Below are positions 1-6,852 of a stretch of 64,000 nt of DNA, piece by piece. The stretch comes from Cylindrospermum sp. NIES-4074 (GTDB taxonomy: Bacteria > Cyanobacteriota > Cyanobacteriia > Cyanobacteriales > Nostocaceae). Location: contig AP018269.1 in NCBI GenBank assembly GCA_003994795.1, positions 1,429,346-1,493,345 of the forward strand, written 5' to 3'. Position 1 is the first letter of the stretch. Each line of letters begins with the position of its first letter. Position numbers and translations under genes: made by a program. A model generated the notes under the pieces. The model was not told where the DNA came from. It did no database searches and saw only the letters and a program-made list of their open reading frames with translations.

Positions 1-417
1 ACATTCCGCACTGCTAACCAACGCCGGAATATGATTTTGGAGGCACAAATGCGGGTGTATTTGATGCGTGATGAAATAACCGCAGAAGGGCAATTTATGC
101 GGCGAATTTACGATCTTAAACTTCTGAGGAACCAGACGCCTAGCTTTACCTTAAGCTGGTCAGTGATGCATGTGATAGATGAGTCTAGTCCGCTCTACGG
201 GATGACGCCAGAGTCACTCATCCAGACAAATACTATGCTCATAGCTTCGGTTAGTGGTATTGATGAGACAGTTGCCCAGGTTGTCCATGCCCGTCATAGC
301 TATGGTACTGATGATATTTTATGGAACAACCAGTTCGTCGATATTATCCACCAAACACCGGATGGACATCGCTATATTGACTACCAACACTTTCACGATG
401 TTTTGCCTCTAGATTAG
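1..417 (+). CDS. Inward-rectifier K+ channel (Kir/KirBac type), C-terminal part
   Basis: This is the 3' end of a gene that begins before the window. The frame is open from base 1, and the ten codons before the first in-window ATG read TFRTANQRRN, followed by ILEAQMRVYLMRDE. That is the characteristic start of the cytoplasmic immunoglobulin-like domain of Kir channels (FR.AN.R.N.I.EA). The remaining 138 residues cover most of that domain (SWSVMHVIDESSPLYGMTPESL, then a GxDE segment). This part forms the cytoplasmic pore vestibule and ligand-sensing region. The pore helices and selectivity filter lie upstream, out of view. The protein should act in the plasma membrane as a K+ channel. The family call is firm; the transported ion and gating ligand are inferred from the family. 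Confidence 0.85.
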   Translation, partial: TFRTANQRRNMILEAQMRVYLMRDEITAEGQFMRRIYDLKLLRNQTPSFTLSWSVMHVIDESSPLYGMTPESLIQTNTMLIASVSGIDETVAQVVHARHSYGTDDILWNNQFVDIIHQTPDGHRYIDYQHFHDVLPLD

Positions 418-602
418 TCAGTTGTCAGAGGTGGTTGTATCGGTTTAACGACAACTCGACCATTTTCGACCACAGTGCAATTTTTCACCGCACTTTGGCT
501 GTGGTTGACTGGGGCATCTTGGCACTGGTTTTGTTGGGAGATGTTTTGCTCTTGTTGTTGGCTAAGGATAACTACACAACAAGGGCCGTTTGCGAAGGTC
601 AT
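414..602 (-). CDS. Possible small hypothetical protein (62 aa), convergent with the channel gene
   Basis: A short minus-strand ORF whose stop overlaps the last bases of the channel gene. The product is Gln/Asn-rich in its middle and ends NCTVVENGRVVVKPIQPPLTTD, which reads like real protein. An overlapping plus-strand ORF uses a TTG start and mirrors the Q-rich stretch as Leu, so it is less credible. No ribosome binding site precedes the ATG, and an in-frame stop lies about 80 bases upstream. I do not recognise the family. It may be a remnant or a chance ORF. Confidence 0.25.
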   Translation of the reverse strand: MTFANGPCCVVILSQQQEQNISQQNQCQDAPVNHSQSAVKNCTVVENGRVVVKPIQPPLTTD

Positions 603-722
603 ATGAAATACTTTGCGCTCTATCTTAATTATCGCTCTAGGGAAGGTTTTGCGATCGCCAAGATAACGTTACCTTTGATTTAGCGTTCGCATCAGACATC
701 GCCCCAATTTTGCCTAATTGTC

Positions 723-2384
723 ATGAAAAAACTGCTGAAATACCTGAGTTTAGGGCTACTATCTACGGTTTTGACTGCGACTCCCGGACTGGGTGCGGAA
801 CGCATTAGCTTCTTTTACCCTCCCTTCGGGGAATTTTCTTTGTCTGCTGAGTCTTTGGAACTCTTCGCCAAAGAAGGCAAAATCAATAGTGAACTGGCAT
901 TTTATGCTCAACGCGCCACTCCCCAACAACTGGCGCAATTGCGGGATTTACTCCAGCAGCGCTTTAATGTCACTCCTACTTTGATGTCTCAGTTTACCTA
1001 TTCACCTATAGGGGAAGAGGTGGTACAACGTTTGGGAGAATTGGTGCTGACAGATTCTCGCCAAAATGGCTTTTTTGCCTTACGTGCAGCTTTGATTTTA
1101 GCAGCTGCCGACTCCCAAGGCTTGACGGTTGTCAATGTGCTGCGTAAGTATCCCTCCCCTACTGTGCGGCTGAACTTCGCGGAAGGAACACAGATAGTTA
1201 AGAATTTGACGGATTTGTTAAAAACTAGAGATGCAGTGGTGTCTTTTATTCAACAAGAGGCAAATTTACAAGCCGCTAATTCTCCCGTCGATTTTTCCCA
1301 ACAACCAGATTTACGCCTACCGGGAAAGATGCGCTTTCAAAAAACTAGCTTTACTTTCAATGATAGTCAACGCGATCGCCAATTGCCGGTGGATCTCTAT
1401 TTACCCCAAAGCCAGCCAGCACAATCTTCCTCTCCCTTTCCCCTGATTGTGATTTCTCATGGTGTGGCCTCAGACCGATTTGCGTTTATTTACTTAGCTC
1501 AACATCTCGCTTCCTATGGTTTTGCTGTTGCTGTCTTAGAACACCCAGGAAGTAACGCTGAACGCTTCCAGCGCTATTTTGCGGGTTTAGCAGGGTCGCC
1601 AGAATCAACGGAATTAATCAACCGACCGTTAGATGTTAAGTATGTACTTGATCAACTCCAGCAGCTAGAAAAATCAGATTCCCAGTTCCCAGGAAAAATT
1701 AACTTTCAGCAAGTTGGGGCGATCGGTCATTCTTTTGGCGGTTATACTGTGCTAAGTTTGGCAGGAGCAAACATCAACTTTCGGCAAATCCGCCGAGATT
1801 GTTTTCCCAATCGATCCTTAAATTTGTCGGTTTTGTTGCAGTGTCGCGCTATTGATTTACAACCCAGAACTTATCAGCTAAAAGATGATCGCATTCAAGC
1901 AGTTATAGCGATTAATCCTTTTGGTAGTTCCATTTTGAGTCAAAGCGGTGTGAGCCAAATTAAAGTGCCTGTGATGCTGGTGGGAGGTAGTCAAGATATT
2001 GTCACCCCGGTGATTCCTGAGCAAATTATCCCCTTCACTTGGCTTCCTAACCCCAACAAATATCTAGTTTTGATTGAAAACGCCACTCACTTTACTGCAC
2101 TTGCTGAACCACTTGCTAAGAATGATGTCTTACCGGTACCACCCGCTTTGCTAGGGCCAGACCGCAGGCCAGCGTATGCTTATCTCAATGCTTTGAGTTT
2201 AGCTTTTTTAGAAACCCATTTGCTCAACCGCCAGGAATATCGCTCTTATTTGCAACCATCCTACGCCCAATACATTAGTAAGCAGCCCCTTAATGTCAGC
2301 CTGATAAATTCGTTGACGACAGAGCAGTTGACTCAAGCATTAAATGGCACAAATCGCCAGTCATCTGCGCTAGTAAAACCTTAA
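723..2384 (+). CDS. Secreted alpha/beta hydrolase with N-terminal DUF1400 domain
   Basis: A 553-residue protein that begins with a signal peptide (MKKLLKYLSLGLLSTVLTA, cleavage near TPGLGA). Residues about 25-150 match the cyanobacterial DUF1400 module, which precedes a dienelactone-hydrolase-like alpha/beta hydrolase domain. The nucleophile elbow is GHSFGG with Ser337. The likely acid is in VGGSQDIVTP and the likely catalytic His in ENATHFTAL near the C-terminus. It is expected to hydrolyse an ester or lipid outside the cytoplasmic membrane; the substrate is unknown. The gene stands alone, convergent with the PEP-CTERM cluster. ATG at 723 directly precedes the signal peptide. Confidence 0.85.
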   Translation: MKKLLKYLSLGLLSTVLTATPGLGAERISFFYPPFGEFSLSAESLELFAKEGKINSELAFYAQRATPQQLAQLRDLLQQRFNVTPTLMSQFTYSPIGEEVVQRLGELVLTDSRQNGFFALRAALILAAADSQGLTVVNVLRKYPSPTVRLNFAEGTQIVKNLTDLLKTRDAVVSFIQQEANLQAANSPVDFSQQPDLRLPGKMRFQKTSFTFNDSQRDRQLPVDLYLPQSQPAQSSSPFPLIVISHGVASDRFAFIYLAQHLASYGFAVAVLEHPGSNAERFQRYFAGLAGSPESTELINRPLDVKYVLDQLQQLEKSDSQFPGKINFQQVGAIGHSFGGYTVLSLAGANINFRQIRRDCFPNRSLNLSVLLQCRAIDLQPRTYQLKDDRIQAVIAINPFGSSILSQSGVSQIKVPVMLVGGSQDIVTPVIPEQIIPFTWLPNPNKYLVLIENATHFTALAEPLAKNDVLPVPPALLGPDRRPAYAYLNALSLAFLETHLLNRQEYRSYLQPSYAQYISKQPLNVSLINSLTTEQLTQALNGTNRQSSALVKP

Positions 2385-2500
2385 TTTTGGTTATGTTTTG
2401 GGAATGCTAGGCGATTATCTACGGTAGGTTGCGACAAAGCATTTTGGGAGTTTTGAACAGACTCCCAACTGCCAGCAGTTCAACATTAAGTCATTAAAAC

Positions 2501-3187
2501 TTATGCTGATTGAGACGCCTTTCGCTTATGCCTGATCCACAAACTCATTGCACCAGCCAGTGCTGTCCCACCAAGGGAAAGGGGTTCGGGGACAAATACC
2601 GTCTTTTCGCCGAATGCTCTGTATGGTTCGGATATCTGAAAGGAACTAACATAAGTTTCTATTGGGTGATATTTCTCATAACCGTACTTAAATGTTCCAT
2701 AAATAGGAATATTTCCTGCGTATCCTTGCAGTCTATATAAGCTGAAGTTGGTGTAATAGGATTTTGAAAAATAAATACTAGTACCATTTGTTACCTCCGT
2801 ACCTATGTCTGGAGGGTAAAGTCCCTCAAAACGCCTGTAAAAATTAGTTATAACTTCACCATTAGCACTCAATATATCCACATTCCAATCTTCAAAAACA
2901 TTGTTAAAAAAACCTTCCGGATCAATCGGATCAAATGGTTTATCCACATTTGCGGTGAAAGTTCCACTAAAGGAACCGCCTCGCGCCAAAAGTCCTGTCT
3001 CCAAACCAGTACCAGTAAGATCCGAATAAACAGGATTGGGATAATCGTTAAAAAAAGTTCCAGAAATCTTGAATGTTTTCAAATTGGCAGCACTAGCAGG
3101 GGCGGTTCCTACCGCAGCTAGTACAACAAGTCCAAGTGTCGCAGTAGCAGCTGCCCAAAGGTTTCTCCACAGCATTAACTTAGTCAT
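2501..3187 (-). CDS. PEP-CTERM sorting domain protein, paralogue 1 of 3
   Basis: A 228-residue exported protein. The N-terminal signal segment (LWAAATATLGLVVLAAVGTAPASA) is followed by a beta-rich domain with ISGTFF, GGSFSGTFTA and FEDWNV motifs. The C-terminus carries a PEP-CTERM tail: VPEP, a hydrophobic helix, then basic RHKRK. In the established PEP-CTERM/exosortase model such proteins are exported, processed at the tail, and end up on the surface or in extracellular matrix. No exosortase is visible in this window. The first roughly 85 residues and the C-terminal third are nearly identical to paralogue 3, while the middle differs. Confidence 0.85.
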   Translation of the reverse strand: MTKLMLWRNLWAAATATLGLVVLAAVGTAPASAANLKTFKISGTFFNDYPNPVYSDLTGTGLETGLLARGGSFSGTFTANVDKPFDPIDPEGFFNNVFEDWNVDILSANGEVITNFYRRFEGLYPPDIGTEVTNGTSIYFSKSYYTNFSLYRLQGYAGNIPIYGTFKYGYEKYHPIETYVSSFQISEPYRAFGEKTVFVPEPLSLGGTALAGAMSLWIRHKRKASQSA

Positions 3188-3409
3188 AAGATGAGTATGG
3201 CTTGGTGTAATGAAGTTTACTATAGCACCTGTTTTTTTACTCTGGGCAGAGAAAATACAGAGACATAGATCAACTGCCGTAGGTTCTTTACCGCTCTGAA
3301 TCTGAGCATTTTGGGAGTAAAGCTATGCAGCGAACGCTCAACTTGCAACATACGCACCATCGCCACAATTCAGGCTTAACTGGCACAACAACGGTAGAGC
3401 TATGAAAAG

Positions 3410-4099
3410 TTATACCGATTGAGATGCCTTTTGCTTACGCTTCATCCACAAACCCATTGCACCAGCCAGCCCTGTACCAGCAAGGGAGAGGGGTTCGGGA
3501 ACCTTTTGGACACCGAATACCGTGTTTTCTCCTAACGGCTTGTAAGGTTCAGAAATCTGAAAGGAGCTAACATAGGTGTCTATCGAGACATATCTCGTGT
3601 TGGAGTATTGGAATACTCCATAGACCGGAATACTTCCTATGTATTGTGGGAGTTTATATAACCTGAAGAAACTATAATAATCGGAACTGAAAGAAATACC
3701 CTCTTGTGACGGATAACTTAAGTTTGAAAAGTCAAGACCTCCTGGAAAAGGCTGGTAAAATCTACGTACAGGTTCCCCATTAGGACTCACTACATTCACA
3801 TTCCAATCTTCAAAAACACCACCTAATATATCGTTGGGATTAAATGGTCTATCCGCATCTGCTGTAAAAGTTCCACTAAAGGAACCTCCTCTCGCCAAAA
3901 GTCCTCGCTCCAAACCAAAATTTGGATTAATATTCTCATAAACAGGATTCGGCTCACCAGTAAAAAAAGTTCCAGAAATAGTGAATGTTTTTACATTGGC
4001 AGCAGTAGCAGGGGCGGTTCCCACCGCAGCTAGTATAGCAACGCCAAGTGTCGCAGCAGTAGCTGCCTGAATGTTTTGCCACAGCATTAACTTAGGCAT
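3410..4099 (-). CDS. PEP-CTERM sorting domain protein, paralogue 2 of 3
   Basis: The middle and most divergent member of the tandem family. The start is placed at the ATG at 4099 (MPKLMLWQNIQAATAATLG), the position equivalent to the start of paralogue 1. The frame stays open 17 codons further upstream, but that stretch belongs to a 5' segment shared by all three copies. It has a signal peptide ending TAPATA, the shared ISGTFF and GGSFSGTFTADAD motifs, FEDWNVNV, and a tail with KVPEP, a hydrophobic helix and MKRKQK. Its function is probably surface or matrix, as for its neighbours; the ligand or polymer partner is unknown. Confidence 0.85.
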   Translation of the reverse strand: MPKLMLWQNIQAATAATLGVAILAAVGTAPATAANVKTFTISGTFFTGEPNPVYENINPNFGLERGLLARGGSFSGTFTADADRPFNPNDILGGVFEDWNVNVVSPNGEPVRRFYQPFPGGLDFSNLSYPSQEGISFSSDYYSFFRLYKLPQYIGSIPVYGVFQYSNTRYVSIDTYVSSFQISEPYKPLGENTVFGVQKVPEPLSLAGTGLAGAMGLWMKRKQKASQSV

Positions 4100-4348
4100 A
4101 AGATGAGTATGGTTTGGTGTAATAAAGTTTACTATAGTTAACTCTATCACCCGTTTTTTACTTTGGACAGAGAATAGATTAACGCCTGTAGATTCTTTAA
4201 TGCTTTCGGTCTAAGCATTTTGGCAGCAAAGCTATGCAGCGATCGCCTTACTCCCAACAGTTCTGAGTGCGATCATGCTATTGAGTTGGGTGCGATCGCC
4301 AAAATTCAGGCTTAACTGGCACAACAACAACGGTAGAGCCATTAAAAG

Positions 4349-5017
4349 TTATGCTGATTGAGACGCCTTACGTTTACGCCTGATCCACAAACCCATTGCA
4401 CCAGCCAGTGCTGTCCCACCAAGGGAAAGGGGTTCGGGGACAAATACCGTCTTTTCGCCGAATGCTCTGTATGGTTCGGATATTTGAAAGGAACTAACAT
4501 AAGTTTCTATTCGGCTATATTTCTCCTGAGCATAGCTAAATGTTCCATAAATAGGAATATTTTCCGCGTATCCTTGCAGTCTATTTAAGTTGAAGTTAAT
4601 ATAATAGTCTGAGAAAAGGATACCCTTCTGTAACTCAAGACCTACGTATGGGTAAAGTCCGCCAAGAACCTTGTGAAAATTATATATAACTTTACCCTTA
4701 GCACTCAATACATCCACATTCCAATCTTCAAAATTATTCTTAAAAATTGTCTGCTCGGTATCAAATGGTTTATCCACATCTGCGGTGAAAGTTCCACTAA
4801 AGGAACCGCCTCGCGCCAAAAGTCCTGTCTCCAAACCAGTACCAGTAAGATCCGAATAAACAGGATTGGGATAATCGTTAAAAAAAGTTCCAGAAATCTT
4901 GAATGTTTTCAAATTGGCAGCACTAGCAGGGGCGGTTCCTACCGCAGCTAGTACAACAAGTCCAAGTGTCGCAGTAGCAGCTGCCCAAAGGTTTCTCCAC
5001 AGCATTAACTTAGTCAT
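4349..5017 (-). CDS. PEP-CTERM sorting domain protein, paralogue 3 of 3
   Basis: This is a 222-residue protein if started at the ATG at 5017 (MTKLMLWRNLWAAATATLG), which is the same start as paralogue 1. The open frame runs back to 5149, but the extra 44 residues look like translated 5' sequence. The signal peptide, the ISGTFF and GGSFSGTFTADVDKPFD motifs, and the tail (VPEP, hydrophobic helix, RRKRK) are almost identical to paralogue 1. A central block of about 80 residues differs. This pattern suggests recent duplication or gene conversion. Confidence 0.85.
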   Translation of the reverse strand: MTKLMLWRNLWAAATATLGLVVLAAVGTAPASAANLKTFKISGTFFNDYPNPVYSDLTGTGLETGLLARGGSFSGTFTADVDKPFDTEQTIFKNNFEDWNVDVLSAKGKVIYNFHKVLGGLYPYVGLELQKGILFSDYYINFNLNRLQGYAENIPIYGTFSYAQEKYSRIETYVSSFQISEPYRAFGEKTVFVPEPLSLGGTALAGAMGLWIRRKRKASQSA

Positions 5018-5077
5018 AAGATGAGTATGGCTTGGTGTAATGAAGTTTACTATATCACCTGTTTTTTTACTCTGGAC
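5018..5077 (-). repeat. 5' leader segment shared by the three PEP-CTERM paralogues
   Basis: About 55-60 bases just upstream of this start (reading AAACTTCATTACACCAAGCC, then ATACTCATCTT and the ATG on the minus strand) recur upstream of paralogue 1 (3188-3243) and, slightly diverged, of paralogue 2 (4100-4140). The duplicated unit therefore included the upstream region, so the three genes may share expression control. No clear Shine-Dalgarno sequence is visible. Confidence 0.6.
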
Positions 5078-5282
5078 AAAGTAAAATACTGATAAAAAAT
5101 TAACGTCTACAGTTTCTTTCACACCGCAGGTAGTTATTAAAATCAACAAAATAAATTGTCCCGTAGGGCAACATACGCACCATCGCCCCCGAACAGGCGA
5201 GACGCTTGTTCTAGATTTGGGATATTTGTTAAGTTAGGACTCTCTAGCAACTTTGTTACAACCTAATGTTGCAGAATAATGT

Positions 5283-5324
5283 TAATAATCATAACAATAA
5301 TGTAAATTATTGTTATGATTATTA
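5283..5324. repeat. Perfect AT-rich inverted repeat, 19-bp arms, 4-base loop
   Basis: Bases 5283-5301 and 5306-5324 are exact reverse complements separated by GTAA. The arms contain only three C/G pairs. The element lies between the PEP-CTERM leader and the small gene at 5.5 kb. It could fold as a hairpin on either strand. No T-run follows, so a simple intrinsic terminator is not supported. Confidence 0.7.
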
Positions 5325-5495
5325 GTGCAAGACTAAGATATATTTTATTATGACAATTATTAGAAAAGCTAATAATGCTCGTTTTGTTGTTTGGCATGGA
5401 TTTCAGGTTGAGAAAACCTGCCAATGTCGAAAATGCCTCTGAAAATATGTGTTCAACTTCCAGCCTCAATTTTTTTAATAAAAGTAGCAAGACCA

Positions 5496-5792
5496 ATGAA
5501 TAAATATTTAATGAGAACCATAAAATATAAAGAGTGGAAGATTGACATATATCAGTGGTTTGCCAAAAGAAGATATGAAGTCATGTGCCACAGCCCAAGT
5601 GGCAACGACCTAGACTACTCAAAAATTTCTATGCGCTGTTGGTTCAAGGAAGAATTTGCTATTGATGAAGCTAAAGAATTTATCGACTTAATTACTAGTG
5701 AACAAAATGTTAATCTAATATCGATAGCGAATTGGGATTACTTTGAACCAGCCAACGTTAAGCAAGTTGATTTCTCCACAGTGAAAGTTTAA
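5496..5792 (+). CDS. Hypothetical protein, about 98 aa
   Basis: An unrecognised small protein. From the ATG at 5496 it reads MNKYLMRTIKYKEWKIDIYQ and later YEVMCHSPSG, MRCWFKEEFAIDEAKEFIDLI, an amphipathic pattern typical of a real soluble protein. The frame remains open to an ATG at 5424, giving 122 residues, and an alternative ATG lies at 5511. The extra N-terminus looks low-complexity, and no start has a good ribosome binding site, so the start is uncertain. It has no operon partner. It may belong to the small uncharacterised cyanobacterial proteins; no function is proposed. Confidence 0.5.
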   Translation: MNKYLMRTIKYKEWKIDIYQWFAKRRYEVMCHSPSGNDLDYSKISMRCWFKEEFAIDEAKEFIDLITSEQNVNLISIANWDYFEPANVKQVDFSTVKV

Positions 5793-6629
5793 ACGAACTT
5801 CTTGCTTCTTGCTTCAAGCCTCAACCATACAACAATGATGTGCAAAATATAACTTGCATAAATGGGATGGGCCGGACAGCCTATCCCATAACAGTCTTAG
5901 CCACAAATTACGCATTTTTGGAGTGTTACGTCCTCCGTCCTCCCGGTGGCGAAATTACCTATTTATTCTGTTCTTTGGCGTCTTACGTGTCTTAAGCCGC
6001 TAAATTAAATATTCTGCCAGTAGCATCAGAGAGCGATTGCCTACGGCACGGCAGGGCCCATACGTGTCAACTTAAGGTGAAGCCCTCGTAATGACGTGAT
6101 ATCAAACTTATTCAATTACCAACCAATCCCAAAGAACCCCACCCCGGCTTTGCTGACGCAAAACCTCCCCTCCCCTCGTGAGGGGAGGGGATTGAGGGGT
6201 GGGGTCAAACGTTTGTGGGACAACGGGTTGAGCTTAAGTTGATACCAATGGGCAGGGCCGAACGCCTCCGGGGGGCGGGTACGCGATGGCGCGAAGCGCC
6301 CGCTGGAAGCGATCGCCAGTATCTGCCGTATGTGAACATAACTGAGCAGTCAGTGATAATACAAACGTATTGGGTGTGAGGAAGTAGCATCTCCCTCATC
6401 TTCATACCATTTGCTGCTCAGGCTCTTATTCTCTGCCCTAAGTTAGTTATCAGCGTGATGGCAATGTGGGTTAATACCCCCAGGGTTCATTGCCCGGAGT
6501 CTTGCTTTGAGTAAATAGGATTAATGTAATGTTTTCATCTGTAGTTTCCTGTTTTATGTCTCCACTGGCTGTAGATAGATTTCAGAAACTTTTAGATACA
6601 TGGAGAACATTTTGTGAACATTAAAGACG
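5793..6629. other. Intergenic region with cyanobacterial repeats
   Basis: About 840 bases without a convincing gene. It contains the nested GC-rich palindrome at 6136-6205 and a REP-like block at about 6245-6320 (gggcgggtacgcgatggcg, then gcgatcgcc). The one longer minus ORF here (6205-6405) is built from repeat sequence and is not accepted as a gene. Confidence 0.6.
6136..6205. repeat. Nested GC-rich palindromic repeat element
   Basis: The outer arms are ACCCCACCCC (6136-6145) and GGGGTGGGGT (6196-6205). The inner hairpin has CCCCTCCCCT (6167-6176), loop CGTG, and AGGGGAGGGG (6181-6190). This architecture is typical of multicopy intergenic palindromes in Nostocales. No coding capacity. Confidence 0.75.
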
Positions 6630-6800
6630 ATGAGCGCGGCAGTGGCAGAATTAGCCTTAATGGTTGGGGGAATTCTCTTAATTTTGGAGAGTTTCACAAC
6701 ATCAGTACAAGCCATTTATTTAAAAAACCAATTTATATTGGCAATTTATGAAACACCTGATAAGATGAGTGGCTTACCTAGAGTAGATCAACTGTTCTAA
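6630..6800 (+). CDS. Possible small membrane protein (56 aa)
   Basis: A short ORF with ATG at 6630 and TAA at 6798-6800; an in-frame TGA lies just upstream. It reads MSAAVAELALMVGGILLILE followed by SFTTSVQAIYLKNQFILAIYE and ends GLPRVDQLF. Residues about 5-30 are hydrophobic enough for one membrane helix. It lies convergent with the chemotaxis kinase gene. No strong ribosome binding site is visible and I do not recognise it. It may be a real small protein or the remnant of a longer gene. Confidence 0.35.
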   Translation: MSAAVAELALMVGGILLILESFTTSVQAIYLKNQFILAIYETPDKMSGLPRVDQLF

Positions 6801-6852
6801 GTTGCTGAAGAGAAAAACTTTTGCACAAAGGCCCGATTAGCAATTCCTGTAT

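Noticed and set aside
435-683. Plus-strand ORF of 82 codons after the channel gene
   Set aside because: It uses a TTG start, and its Leu-rich middle is the mirror of a Gln-rich minus frame. There is no ribosome site or family match.
2445-2467. 7-bp hairpin TGGGAGT/ACTCCCA between the hydrolase and PEP-CTERM genes as a terminator
   Set aside because: Short stem without a T-run on either strand; too weak to call.
5263-5496. Minus-strand ORF with a run of Ile/Leu
   Set aside because: Low-complexity translation of the AT-rich inverted repeat; it opposes the more protein-like ORF at 5496-5792.
6205-6405. Minus-strand ORF of 66 codons
   Set aside because: Composed of REP-like repeat sequence (RHRVPAPRRRS), not a conserved protein.
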